This document shows, in pieces, positions 23,867 to 35,552 of a DNA stretch of 64,000 nt. A program made the translations under genes and the position numbers. Origin of the DNA: Microplitis mediator (taxonomy: Eukaryota > Arthropoda > Insecta > Hymenoptera > Braconidae); the NCBI RefSeq assembly GCF_029852145.1, contig NC_079974.1, positions 18,392,082 through 18,456,081 on the forward strand. The letters run 5' to 3'. The stretch's first letter is position 1, and each line of letters begins with the position of its first letter. The notes below the pieces were generated by a model. That model made no database searches. It had not been told where the DNA came from and was given only the letters and a program-made list of their open reading frames with translations.

Positions 23867-25557
23867 AATAATAAATTTTTGAAAACTGTCTTTTATTACT
23901 CTAATAGAAAATTTTATTTTATAAATATTTCAAAAAATTATTCATCAGAATTAATCATGAGTAAAAATTTGAATTCCTGAATTCAGCTAAATATGACTTT
24001 AAGTCACAGTGAAATTTTTTTTCCCAGCCAAGAGAAATTGTACTTCTAGTCGTAAAAAGTAGTTAGCTAGTAAATAAATTATTAACCTAAAAAATAAAAT
24101 TTTTAACTGTTACATATAAGAATGAATAAATTGTAACATTTGTTAAAGCCATAAGCCGTTAGATTTTATACCGTCGACATAGCAGTCGTCGTAGTATTAG
24201 GTCGTTGTCGTCGCCCCGTTGGACGTATAGTAATACGCGAGTTCGCATAAGAGAGTAAGTTGTGTCCCTTCTTCCGCCTCGGATACTTCCGCCCGGCGAC
24301 ATTTATTCCCTAGGCCGTCATAATTCACCGGCTCTCGTGAAAGTTTTCAAACTTAGATTAGCGATTCAATTTAGGTCGACGGTAAATCATTCTTCGAATC
24401 GTTTTTTAATCGAAACCTCGAGGAACACACGCGAATAGAGTAGCCAGTGGAGTGAGATCCACCAAGTAGTTCCTAGGAATTCTCTAGCTCCCCATGCCCC
24501 CACACGAATGAATAAAACTAAAAGAACCAACAAAATAAAAATATTTTAGCTTCGGTCGATGAACTCAATTTTATCTGTCTAGAATTAATTCGCTATAAAT
24601 CATAAATTTTTTAATTTAAATTAAATGATAAATATCAACTTAAAATTCTTTGATAAAAAAATTTAGTGGTAAATTTAAATTACATCAAGTGTTGGAATAA
24701 AAAAAAAAAATTCAAAATTAAATCGTTATTTCAAACGAAACTTAATAAGAGTACAAATGAATCTATTAAGCATTTTTAATTAGCATCAAAGGAGCATTTA
24801 AATATTAACAAGAAGAAACAAGATAAATATGTAACTCAGAATGAATTTTAGTCATTAAATTCACTGCAAGTAAGTCGTGTAACGACGGAATGGCTGTAAT
24901 TATCCATCTCGTTTGAAAGTAAACGACTGTTGGAATAAAACTTACACAAATATATGTATGTATATACATCTAAAATGAGAAAGACGGAAAGAAAAAGAAA
25001 AACAACGGGAAGCTCGAAAATAAATAAGAGAAAGAGTTTATGTAAAGTGTGAAGAATAGAATGAGAGAGTAGAAGCACAAGTCGAGTTTTCTCGAAGGAA
25101 ACTAATAATCGAATTCCCAACTCTACAGAGTTCGCTTCGGGTCACCGAATACTTCGCCTCGAGTTCCTTTATCTTCCAATTCGCGTTCTGATGCCGATGT
25201 TGATTCCCCACATAGCGCCCCTTGCCCCGGCCCTCACCCTCTATAGTACGTCCCCCATATCCGCCTCGTCAACCCTTTCGTCGTTTTTTTTGTTTTTCCA
25301 ATGGAAATATTTTCCCTCGGAATATTCACCGACGATTCATCTATGTCATCAGTGCATCTGCTTTTTTAATCGACGATTCACTTTTAATAGTTTTATTTCT
25401 TCGTTGGATTTTTAATTTTCCTTGACTTTTAAAGTTTTAAAAATACTTTTTACATACTTTCAAGTTAACAATTAAAATATTCAATTATTTACATTCGGAA
25501 ATTATTGACTCTATAATTTTTTTTTATTTTCAAATTTTTTATCAGTAATACTTGTCA
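23867..25557. other. Intronic stretch with a GC-richer block
   Basis: About 24160-24490 and 25120-25270 are GC-richer (for example CGTCGTCGCCCCGTTGG at 24207). No exon with a recognisable product is seen. Candidate regulatory DNA. Confidence 0.4.
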
Positions 25558-25768
25558 GTAGGGAGAGGCTAGGGGGCAAAAGGGGGTAGCCTAAAAAAAT
25601 GATTAATTTCATATTTAATTAAAATTTATTAATTATCGTAATCTGCCTGTAAAAAAATAATTAAAAAATTTTTTGCTCCAGAGTAAAACAGATATTTTAA
25701 AAATAATTGTAAGAAAAAAAAACGTTTTTCAAATTTAGGCTACCCCATTTTGTTTGCCCTTACCCTAC
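25558..25768. mobile_element. GCAAAATGGG-type MITE
   Basis: The inverted ends GTAGGGAGAGGCTAGGGGGC (continuing AAAAGGGGGTAGCCTAAA) and GTAGGGTAAGGGCAAACAAA (inverted right end) bound 211 bp of A/T-rich sequence. Related half-motifs occur at about 10453, 12302, 13045, 32929 and 53670. No coding capacity. Confidence 0.75.
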
Positions 25769-26594
25769 AAAAAATATAATTCTATATTAAGATTAATGAT
25801 TAATTAAACTATACAATTTACTTTTCGCTCTTGTTAGAAGTTTGTTATTTTTTATTTTAATCCTGGGCTATAAATATATCCAATGAAAAGTGTTATATAG
25901 CTATATGTATATGGTATATATATGTATAGTATAAAAAAAAAAAACACGTAAAAAGTGTAGGATGATTAACAATCGTCCAGGCTTAACAGGCATCGGCGTA
26001 ATTAATAAAATGATTAAATGAAGTTTTCTTTGTCGTCCATTAATTACGTGGTGAGTGAAAGAAAATGAGGGTACGGCAATCTAGTCGTGAGCTAGAGGAA
26101 AATGAAGGAGAGAGAAAGAGTAAGAGAAGTGATGGCGTAAGAGAGCTGAAGAATATATCTCACACCAGAGTAACCATAGACATTTGTAAAACGTGAACGT
26201 GACACGGCATCTGTAAAAGCGAGAAAGGACACCCGTGAACTTCGATCCACGTCGAAATAAATCCGTTTGTACCTGTACAAAGAACATGTCATAGTTCATG
26301 TAAATCGAACCAGGTCAAAATTCTAGTGCCTCCAGGCATTGTTCGATGTGAAAATGTAGTCCGTTTCCTCGCGATAAGAAAGAAAAGTGCAAGAATAAAA
26401 TATTCAACGTACTTTGTACTTTTCTTATAACTTATTGCATCTACATACGTCCCAGTTGTCTTATTTCTGCTTTCTGCATTTATTTTTACTATTATTTACT
26501 TGCATTCGGTTTCGATCCTCGCATCCTTTCTTACACCGGATTTATTTAACTTTTTTCTAGTCAATATTTCACTCTTGTTTTAAATCTAATGTGA

Positions 26595-26902
26595 TACACT
26601 GTTAAAAATAATTTGAAAATTACAATACAAAAAGAATTGAATTTTCATAACTAGATATTTGAATTGTATTTTCAATAAAAAAAGCTTCAAATTTAATATA
26701 CGTAATTTAATAATCAAGCTGGTATTTAAAATGAAGATAAAAAATATGAATTTTAATAAACGTACTTAAAATTTATACTTGTTTTTTAAATTTTCAAACC
26801 AAGTATTAAAAATTCTAAAACATATTGAAATTTAATAATTCCATTTGAAATTTCATAATACTTGTTTGAAAATTCAAATGCTTGTATATAAAATTTCTGC
26901 GC
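26595..26902. mobile_element. Decayed foldback element with TTTGAAAATTCAAAT units
   Basis: It starts TACACTGTTAAAAATAATTT, like the intact copy at 27106, and contains many GAAAATTCAAAT-type palindromic units. A matching right end is not visible, so it is probably truncated or diverged. Confidence 0.5.
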
Positions 26903-27105
26903 GTGACGTGCTGCGCGTTCAGTAATCAAGGATTGTGTAGTGAAATATATAATATATATATGAGTAATGTGAGCGGTGTACATCAGACTTTATTATTGTT
27001 AAGTTTTTCTTTCCTCGATAATATAAAGTAAATAAAACTTGTGACTGAACTGAACATCATTGACAGTTTGATAAATGATAAAATGATACAGTATTAAATT
27101 TGATA

Positions 27106-27413
27106 TACACTGTTAAAATAATTGTTTGAATTTTCAAAACATTGTATATGACGCAATAAACACATACAATTGTGTTTGAAATTTCATTGTAACGATCGTA
27201 TAGAATTTAAAATACATGCTTTTGAATTTTCAAATACATTTATTTCAAAATTAAAAAGAAAGTATTTGAAAATTAAAAAAAGATTATTTGAAATTCAAAA
27301 ACATGTATTTTAAATTCTATATGAAATTAGTAATGAAATTTCAAGCACAAATATATGTGTTTATTGTGTTATATACAATGTTTTGAAAATTCAAATAATT
27401 TTTTTAACCGTGT
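27106..27413. mobile_element. Foldback MITE with TTTGAAAATTCAAAT units
   Basis: A 308-bp near-palindrome. Ends TACACTGTTAAAATAATT and (inverted) TACACGGTTAAAAAAATT are followed by matching TTTGAATTTTCAAAACATTG in both arms. The interior iterates AAATTCAAAT-type units. The related start at 26595 makes two members in about 800 bp. Confidence 0.85.
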
Positions 27414-29672
27414 ACACACTATTGTCTTTTATTTCTCAAGGTGTCTACCCCCCCCCCCTTTCCAACTAATTTTTACTTTTTATCTGCCCAAAATCCATAA
27501 ATAACTAGTTACCATGAAAAAAAAAAAAATTAGAATTAAATGACTAAAGAAAAAAAAAATTTGATAACTTTGTTATTTTCTATTTATTTTTCGTTAACGC
27601 AAACAGTCTGTAGCAATAGAACTTTTAAAATTTTTGATATCCAGCAGCAGTCGATTCAATATTCATTGTAGTGAATTAGCGATATGTGGAAATGGTTGAG
27701 GGACGTAAAAATCGAAAGCTTTCCGCTGATCAGTTGGCGTCGGCTGTTGTGGACAGCTTTGAAATCGATTCGCGAACCATTCGTTGTCGAATAGCGTGGG
27801 CGGTCAGCCGCGAGGACACCCACGAGCTCGGGGGTCTCGTTAAAAATGCAATTGGATCGAAACAGTCGTGCTTCCTCTCTACTCTACTCTTCTACGCTTT
27901 TTCCGTGTTCTGTCTCTGTCTCTTTTTCTGGACTGGAATAGTATTTTGGTTGGAACCGAACTGTGACATTGCGACTCGGCAGTCCAGCAGACAAGGGACA
28001 GTAAATAAATAAAAAAAAAAAATAGTAAAAATGCAAAAGAAGGAACATTGGCGTTACCCATCTGCGTGTATGCAATATAACAGATAAAACGTAAATCTTC
28101 GAAGGGAATATTTCAACATGAAATTTTCTTTACGCGTATATTGGATTACACTCTCTTATGGTACAAGTTCTATAGGGAGAAAGAAGAATAAAAGTATAAG
28201 GGAAAGCCGCGTCTTTTGTATTCTGGATAGTTGCCGAGCCCCGAATGAGAACGAGAACGCCAAGAGAAACGATGTGTGTGCGAAAGCGTTCAGGTTTCCG
28301 TTTCCGGTGTACATTTTATGTTTCTGGATGTTTCATTGTCGAAATGCGAGTCCGTGCATATATCCAGGATACACAAAGAGTTGAAAACAGTTGACCTAGA
28401 TGCATCTAAAGAGAAATAGAAGAAGAGGAAGAAGATGAACAAAAAAAAAAAAAATACTGAAAACAACTAAAAATAAAAAAACTAGTAGAAGAGGCAAATA
28501 CTTGGGTCAGCCGGCGGGCTTCTCCGCTACTCGAGTGTATATGTTATAAAAAAATAAAAACGAAATCAAGTCAAGGGAGCAAGTATGTACTGAGTTAGTA
28601 CACTAATATCTAGTTTTTGACTTAGTGCTATTCGCTTATTTATATATATATTTTGTCTCGCTATACTTTGTTTTTGTATGCTTGTTAAAAGACTCGGCGT
28701 TCGGCCAATCTTCTTTACTTACTACACTTTGTCTCACAAAAGACGTTTTTTTATTTTATCAATATTTACGTCTTCACGGGTTTCAAATTCAACTTTAAAA
28801 ATTTTAATAAAATATTCTGTCTTATACTTCAAACAAAGTTGAGATAAAAAAAGAAGGATTATTTTATTTTTGAATAAATAAGCCAATACGCCATTGGAAA
28901 TTTTTATGTTTCTGGTAAAAATTTTTAAATAAAAAAAATTATATGCTATCGATAGGAAAAGTTTTATCTGTCGTTAGTGATAAAGGCCATCAAGTTTATT
29001 AATTTTATGTTTTTCGCGCTTTGTCGTACCCATTGTGCCAGAGGAGTCACATTATCTGATAATATATATATACTATATTTAAGAAACTAATTATATCACC
29101 AGTTTCATGCTTCAATATCATGATAATAACACTTTGTTGAATGATATATAAAATATATATAAAGTTTCTGAGTTTATTAAGACGACAGAAAATTACTTGT
29201 CAGGGTAATTACTAATTAATTGAAGTATGCTATCGAACACTACCAGCTCACTCTAAAATGCTGCACTAAATATTTTATGCAGAACAATAAAATTTATGAA
29301 TATTTTATTTAAAAATAATTAAAAAGAAGAGTCACGAGGTGACTATCAATTTGAGTGCCTGTAAAAATCATTGATATTTTTAATGGAAATGATTATTTTG
29401 TAAATTTCTTTTTTCAAACAGTTTTCAAAAGGCTGCAGTTTCAATAACAAAATGGGAACTAAAATAGATTTTAAGTGGTTAATGAAATAAAGTTAAAAAC
29501 ATACGGGAAAATTGTAAAAGGAGCAACCAGAAAAGCTGATATTTATGGCCTATTGAGGGTAAAACATAAGAAAATTAAATTTCCATTATAATTGAACGAT
29601 GTCTTCAGTAAAGACGTCTGGTACTTTTCTTAGAGAATTATAACCTTAATTTAGCAGCTACTTTTCTAATGA
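27414..29672. other. Intronic stretch with a GC-richer block at 27680-28330
   Basis: A plus-strand frame spans about 27692-28012 (ATG at 27692 preceded by in-frame GTG). Its first 50 residues are of mixed composition, followed by a hydrophobic stretch. I recognise no family, so I do not call a gene. A C9 run lies at about 27450. The rest is AT-rich. Confidence 0.4.
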
Positions 29673-30170
29673 TTAAGGCCATTCTCAGACAGTGCCCCCC
29701 CCCCCACTTTTTAAAAATTTTCAATGACTTTCAACTCTCATAAGCGTATCAAATTTTTATCAATTAATTAAAAAAAAATCAAAGCATTAATTGAAAAAAG
29801 GACAACGTGGTCGTAATTTCGCCGATATTCAGATTTAAAAAAAAAAAATTTACACTTGATATCAATTAGGAGTTAAACAAAATTCGTTAAATAAATTTCA
29901 GTAAAATCGTCATGTCAATTTTATGATTCGAATTTTTAAATTTTGTTGGCTAAAATTTATTAAACAAATTTCGTTTAACTCCCAATTGATATCAAATGTC
30001 AGTAATTTTTTAAAAATTCTATATCTCAACGAAATTACGACTACGTTGTCCTTTTTTCAACTAAGGTTTTATTTTTTTTTAATTAATTAATAAAATTTTA
30101 ATACGGTTATGACAGTTGAAAGTCATTGCGTATTTTTAAAAAGTGGGGGGCACTCTGAGAATGCCCTTAA
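29673..30170. mobile_element. TTAA-bounded foldback element
   Basis: A 498-bp element of form TTAA-GGCCATTCTCAGACAGTG at the left and, inverted, TTAA-GGGCATTCTCAGAGTG at the right, each followed by a C-rich run and CACTTTTTAAAAA. The arms continue to pair internally (GGACAACGT, GTCGTAATTTCG, GGAGTTAAACAAAATT). TTAA at both ends is the target site preference of piggyBac-like elements; the terminal sequence itself is not enough to assign it there. Confidence 0.8.
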
Positions 30171-31977
30171 TGAAAATAATAATAAATATTTCGTCTAAAT
30201 AGCAATAGAGACAAAAAGATGTTTATTCATTATTAAGAAAAAAAATTCGAATCCATTTTTTCCTTTTAAATTATCTGTGCGATAAATTATACAGTCTAGC
30301 ATCATGATCCTATTGCCAATTCTCTAGATGATCGAGTTAAGGGGGTCTTTACAAGAGACTAGAATAAGTACACATACTACGACGACAAAGAAGCAAAAGC
30401 AGATGCAGAGGCACAGGAAGAGGCTGAGGGTGAGGCTGAAGACGGAAAATAGAAGAGAAGGATGAAGAACAAGAACAAGAGGCTAAGACAGTAAAAGGAG
30501 GCGACAGTGTATTCAAGAAGTTAGTTGTAGCTAGAAATCGATTGCCGTCTCGACAACTTTAAGTGGAGGCGCAGTAGGTCCGGGTAGTCTGGAGTCTGAG
30601 AGAGCGAGAACTAGCAGTAAGCCATCCAACGTCGGGGTAAGGGTTCAGAGAGTTGTTATTCAATGAGTTACATCCAGCTGGACCACTTCTGTACAGCCCT
30701 GGCGAACTTTCTCTCGTTTGTTTTTCTTACTTCTTGCCTCTGCGGATACTCTACTCCACTCTGCTCTGTTATGCTCGGCTCGAAACCGAGGGAAAAGGTT
30801 ACAGCGACCTCTTCTCAACTCCAAGCTCTTTCACCCCCAGCCCATTTATTTATAGTTTTCCTACGCGGCTCTCTCCGGGTTTACTCTCTCACCCACCACA
30901 AGATCTAGAGTCTAGTTCGCTAGTGTACCCAGTTAAAATCTGCTACAGCCAGCCAATGAACTTGCCGACCTAGCCTACATGTTTCTCAACGCCCCGATAT
31001 CCCGCCCGCAGATTTACATTTTCAAATATTCAATACAGAACTCTACTTACTACAGTTCCCCTGTCTTATATCTCTATGTAGTCGTAATTTGTACCTTTTA
31101 CATCTAAGCTCGATTCAAGTTGTTACCGCCCTTAATTTAAATTCCCACTGTCCATTCACCCGGCGACCAACCCACCGCATGCATGAACATACTGTCTACC
31201 CTAATCACCATTACATTCACTCTATCTTTTATTCCACACATATATTAACTCCATTATTTAAATTTTCATTTTAAAATTCTTCATATTTAATTTTTAAAAA
31301 GTTAAATAAAATTCAACTTTCTTCACATTTTTTCATATTAAAATTTAAGTTTTATTACGATTGAAAATATTTTACTCGTTCCTATTTTCCGAGCGCAATA
31401 TCACGTTTGTTTGAAATCAAAAGAACAATGCGACTATGAAAAAGCAAGAGAAGTGAAGTGGGGAGAGGAAATATAAGAATAAAAATATCTCGTATCTCAC
31501 GTATATATGTAAAATATTGTGTATGCTAGCAATTCTTTTTACAATACGAATATATCATGCAATAAGAGATAAATAATGCATTCAATATATAGCCGATGTA
31601 ATGCATTATTAATAATGCAAACAGTAATCTATTAATAATAATGCTGATTTTATTATTAATTTATTGTCTGCGTGCTATTTTGTTTAGCTTGATAAATTGT
31701 ATGTGTGGTTATTATTAATGGATGATAAGATAATTTTCAATGGTGTCATTAAATTTAATGAGATTGCTTCGAGAAAGATTTATTATTATAAATGCGCCGG
31801 TTGTATGATCAAATGTATGTCTCTGATAGAGAAATCTTGCTACCGCACCTGACGCCACATCAATTGAAAACGTGTTCAGTTTCCTTATACATATAGGTGC
31901 GGGTAAAATGGGCCGCTGAGGAAATAATGGATTTTTGTGCATTGGAATACGAAGAATTTTCTTTTTTTGACTTACAT
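30171..31977. other. GC-richer block without recognised gene
   Basis: About 30340-31230 is one of the GC-richest parts of the left half, with a purine-rich simple stretch at 30395-30500 followed by a pyrimidine-rich one. Plus-strand frames at 30653-30973 are Ser/Pro/Leu-rich with no family resemblance. It may contain regulatory DNA of the neuroligin intron. Confidence 0.45.
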
Positions 31978-32882
31978 CCCGGGTCGAAAAATTTGATCTG
32001 ATTTTAGTCTGACTGGACTGTATTTGGACTACTTGGTCTGTTATTGAACTTCTATAAAAATTTCAATCTGTTTTTGATCTACCCGGACTGATAAATTTGA
32101 TCTGATCTTAGTCTAATTGGACTATTTGATCTGTTTTTGATCTTATACAAAAATTCTAAGCTGTTTTCGACCTGTTGTTTTAAAAAGCAATTGCGTTACG
32201 GGCAGACAAAACTAGATTAATTCTTGAACTTTAAAAAATTTTAGTTCTGAAAATTTGCAAGGACAAAAGTAGATTAAATCATGGACTTACAAAATTTTTA
32301 TTTATGGGCAATATTTATAAAAAAAATATTTAGTTACAGAATTGATTATGTTTTGTTTACTATTTATTTAGTATCTTTTGTTTAAAAATGTCGGCAGTTA
32401 ATGAAAGTTTGACAGCTCAATTTTTAGTTGTCTTGACTGAATATTTATAGCATTGAATAAAAGTGATAAAATAACTCTTAAAATGTCAAGAAATTTTTCT
32501 TATTTACTGGATAAAATCGAAAATATTTTGGCATTAAAAAACATCAAAATTCTTGTGCATTACGGAAGCGCATTAGCATGTTTCAAATATCAAGAAATTT
32601 AAAATAAATTAATAAATCTAAATTATTATTATTATTATTTATATTTCTAAAAAGTCCTGTTTTTGTCCTTAAAAACAATTGAACACAGACCAATAATTAT
32701 AATAAAAAAGTCTGTTTTTAGTCTAAACCCGATTTAAAACAGACTAAATATCATACGAAAATAAGTCTAATATTGGCCTGGATAATGACTAGTATGGACA
32801 AAAACAGATTAAATTTCTATATAAAATAAATACGATTTATAAACTTGAATTAAAGAAAAAATATTTGAATTTATATTTCAAA
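31978..32882 (+). mobile_element. CCCGGGTCGAAAAATTTGAT element, copy 1 (right end lost)
   Basis: Aligns directly with 54476-55384 for most of its length with modest divergence and small indels. It begins CCCGGGTCGAAAAATTTGAT and carries repeated GATCTG and AGTCTG units on the left and CAGACTAAAT-type units on the right. The terminal right repeat present in the other copy is missing here. No transposase frame, so non-autonomous. Confidence 0.85.
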
Positions 32883-32928
32883 TAATTATATCAAATTTCC
32901 AGTTGCCACGGAAATGTTTTTTAGCCGA

Positions 32929-33066
32929 GTAGGCAAAACGGACCACCTCCGAAAAAAAGTAAAAACCAAATTTTTTCTAATAGGAAATGATCAAAGAGAT
33001 TTGAAATACTGTAAGTACATAAAAATACCAAAAAAAAAATTTCGGGGTGGACCACTTCGCCTGCCT
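32929..33066. mobile_element. Small MITE next to neuroligin exon 2
   Basis: About 138 bp with inverted ends GTAGGCAAAACGGACCACCT and (inverted) GGCAGGCGAAGTGGTCCACC. It lies 252 bp downstream of the exon 2 donor, inside the large intron. A reading frame across it is not a gene. Confidence 0.65.
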
Positions 33067-33317
33067 TTCTCATATACTTGTATATGTGCCTCTCTTTCAA
33101 ATTTTTTAAAATTGAATCATTTAATTTTACTTAAAAAATTTAATTTCTATCGGAACTTAAATTATTTTTATCGAATACCTTTTAAAAATATATAATTGAT
33201 AAAAAAAAAAAAATTATTTTTTAAAAACTTTACAGCGCTTGGATAAATTTACTGTAAAAAGTAATGATTGAGTTGCTGGTTATTTAATAACGGAAATTTG
33301 ATAATAAAAAAACTTAC

Positions 33318-33493
33318 CCATGGCAGGAGCGTAGATATTTAAGTAGAGACAGTCTTCGCTCTGGTTTTGAAGATGAGGTAGAAGTCTTTTTAAATACTCA
33401 AGACGACCTCGTGGCATTCGTTCCAACGCCGCCGCCTCGTTGCTAATATCGGGAAGTCTTTGAGGACAAACTGGACCAATTGAATGAGCGAGT
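33318..33493 (-). CDS. Nlg: Neuroligin coding exon 2
   Basis: This 176-nt exon continues the cholinesterase-like extracellular domain begun in exon 1. The acceptor TCTATCTCGACAG lies just above 33493 and the donor GTAAGTT just below 33318, both consensus. Spliced to exon 1 it gives residues 90-148 plus one base (phase 1). Residues include GPVCPQRLP (Cys99), an acidic/basic helix with EYLKRLLPHL, the N-glycosylation sequon NQS at 133-135, and SEDCLYLNIY (Cys138). In neuroligins and cholinesterases the two cysteines form the first conserved disulfide loop, and SEDCLYLN is the family signature. The wording around EAAALE-MPRGRLEYLKRLLPHL fits neuroligins rather than digestive carboxylesterases. 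The rest of the protein is outside the window, so I cannot say which neuroligin paralogue it is. Confidence 0.95.
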
Positions 33494-33696
33494 CTGTCGA
33501 GATAGAATTTTTTTTTTTTTTAGTTAATTAGTTGAGGAGTTAAAGCAATGCATGAAGGGGATGAAAAAGTTAATATTTTCTTTCCATAAAATCTCCGCAC
33601 CAACTAGTAAATTCACCCTCAGTACAAATGAGAAATTTCTCTTTTACAAGACCCGCACAAGGTAATAACAAAATAATAATAATTATCACGACTTAC
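33494..33696 (-). other. Nlg: Neuroligin intron 1 between the two coding exons
   Basis: This 203-nt intron starts with GTAAGT and ends with CAG, preceded by a T/A-rich tract. The join is phase 2 (AG|A, arginine 90). It contains no other feature. Confidence 0.93.
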
Positions 33697-33965
33697 CTAA
33701 CTCCGTCCCAAGGGCTAGGAGCTTTAGTCGGTGAGAATCTGTCGCCCCCAATTGGTGGTGTGGCGTAGGGTATTCCCAAATAAACATCCACTGGTTTGAG
33801 CGGCTTGTTCTCGAAGGACTGAATCAAGCCTTGAATCTTTCCATTACGCAATTGCACTAACCGTGGATTTAATTTCGTCTTAACTGACAGCGATGAGACA
33901 ATAGGCGTTGCGATTAAGAAAATAATAATAACAAAAAATCCCATTTTGTATCTCGTTCGAATCAT
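33697..33965 (-). CDS. Nlg: Neuroligin first coding exon (signal peptide and start of esterase-like domain)
   Basis: Encodes residues 1-89 and two bases of codon 90. Neuroligins are single-pass postsynaptic adhesion proteins that bind neurexin through a catalytically inactive esterase-like ectodomain. The start at ATG 33965 gives MIRTRYK before a hydrophobic core (about residues 9-23), a signal peptide likely cleaved near Ser25; Met8 is an alternative start. The mature part begins with a strand containing LVQLRNGKIQG, then VYLGIPYATPPIG (61-73), RFSPTKAP and PWDGVR (85-90), all diagnostic of the family. The donor GTAAGT follows at 33691-33696. Codon use is less AT-biased than the flanks. Only the N-terminal 148 residues of a protein normally over 700 residues long are in the window. 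Confidence 0.95.
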
Positions 33966-35111
33966 CAGATACTTAAATTATAATTTTTCATAAACTTCAC
34001 CAAATCCTCAATGACAAACACCGGATTTTATTAGCGCGATAATCGATAATTACCGAATAGCAATGAACCCGTCCTGAAGCAAACTTAAACCGTAAAGTTT
34101 CGCTTCTCATTCTAGAGTTCGATTGGCACCTTGATGATTATTCTACATCTCTACGTGTCGAAAATTACCCATCCACCCTATCCTACTGCTATAACTACTA
34201 TCGCCGCCACTATCACCACTGGCACTACTACCCCTGTTCACCCAATGCCTCCTTGCCATCTGAAAGTTAATTTCATCGCCTAATTACTTCCGTTTCCACT
34301 TGAACACGTTCCGGATATTTAAGCGACGAGTTGAGCTCAGCTCACTAATTACTCTTTGACCATGGTTACTAGCTCATCAATCTTTCTAGCTCTCGATTAT
34401 TGTTTAAACAAATAAATCACTCAATAATACACACACTAAATTTCATTAATTAAGCTAATATATATCACGTTTAAAATTAATTTACTAAATATCAAATAAT
34501 AAATTTTTATACAAATTATTTAACCGATCGCGATAAATAAGGTTTTTCATTTAGCTGCACAAGTAGATTCTATTAAATTAAATTCCCGAATCTGTAACAA
34601 AAAAAGTTAAACCAATAAGATTAAGTGTTGCTACAAAGTTAAGACATTAATGTTATTTTTATTTTTATATCTAATTTTATTGATGAGTTTCAGTAAATTA
34701 GATTTGGCGGTAAATGAGATCACTCGATTTACGAGTGAACCAAACTAGAAAAAAAAAAAAAATAAAAATAAAAACAAATACTATAAAAGAGTATAGGATA
34801 TAGGATATGAAAAAAGTTTGTTACAAAGACACATTGATCAAGCCGTAACACCACTCCGGTGTATTAGATCGGCGAGATATAGCGACAGTGAGATAGCCTC
34901 TTGTTACCTTTGAGTTTTAAAAAACTTCTCGGGCTTTTATTTCAAACGTTTTCATTTTTTCTTATTATGTGTGTCTTGACACTAAAATACACTTTTTTGT
35001 CTTCTTCAAAATCTTTTTGATCATTACGTTTTTCAATTTATCAGAGTATCTCTTAAATTAAATACTTTCGTTATGTTCCTTTTACAAGTCATCACAAGTT
35101 TCGTGCTGATC
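33966..35111. other. Upstream region of neuroligin start codon
   Basis: It should hold 5' UTR or promoter of the minus-strand gene, or the end of a 5' UTR intron. About 34020-34370 is GC-richer than its flanks, with a stretch of short CCACTA/CACC repeats (about 34195-34240). I cannot place a transcription start or an upstream acceptor with confidence. Confidence 0.4.
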
Positions 35112-35552
35112 ACACGAAGAAAAATTTTGGCTCAAAACCTATCAATTTTTATTATGCTGTCGACCAAACTTAAACAGAAAGTGAAGCATCCAAAAATTTA
35201 TTACTTTCTAAACATGAATAAATGAAATAAGTGAATATTCACTAATTCTGAGTGCCAACCGAACCATTTTTTGAAATAAGTGGTTTGGTTTGCACTTCGA
35301 ATTAGTGAATATTCACTTATTTTCATTAATTCATGTTTAAAGAGTATGCTCTTATAAAAAACTATTATGCCGCATCATAATTATCATAATATATGGAAGT
35401 AATTGTTATTGAATCTTATCGATAAGTGCCTTGCGCATAGTGAGTATTATGATACAGCATAATAATTTTTTGGATGCTTTCCTTCCTGCTTCAAGTTTAG
35501 TCGACACCATAATAAAAATTGGTATTTTTCGAGCCAAAATTTTTCTCCGTGC
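35112..35552. mobile_element. Foldback element with ~95-bp arms and a nested palindrome
   Basis: The arms (from ACACGAAGAAAAATTTTGGC at 35112, and inverted, ending at 35552) pair for roughly 95 bp including TATCAATTTTTATTATGCTG, GTCGAC and GCATCCAAAAA. Between them, 35205-35345 is another palindrome whose arms share AAACATGAAT and AAGTGAATATTCACTAATTC. A minus-strand frame across the right arm is repeat-derived. Confidence 0.85.

Larger units (their letters stand above)
1..33317 (-). other. Nlg: Large neuroligin intron 2 (runs off the left edge)
   Basis: This is the sequence downstream, on the minus strand, of the exon 2 donor (ACTTAC at 33312-33317, GTAAGT on the minus strand). Exon 2 ends in phase 1, so a further coding exon must follow. 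I looked for the next neuroligin segment (the HG and VNFRLG region of the esterase fold) on the minus strand and did not see it. The intron is therefore inferred to exceed 33 kb. Very long introns are usual for neuroligin genes. It is filled with nested inverted-repeat elements and a few GC-richer patches. A very small exon could have been missed by eye. Confidence 0.7.

Noticed and set aside
27686..28012. Plus-strand frame with mixed N-terminus and one hydrophobic segment
   Set aside because: No family recognised. It begins at GTG with an ATG two codons later and has no splice or conservation evidence.
1..33317. Intronic microRNA such as miR-932, known from a neuroligin intron in flies
   Set aside because: I looked on the minus strand for its mature sequence from memory and did not see it. 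It may be outside the window, or I may have missed it by eye.
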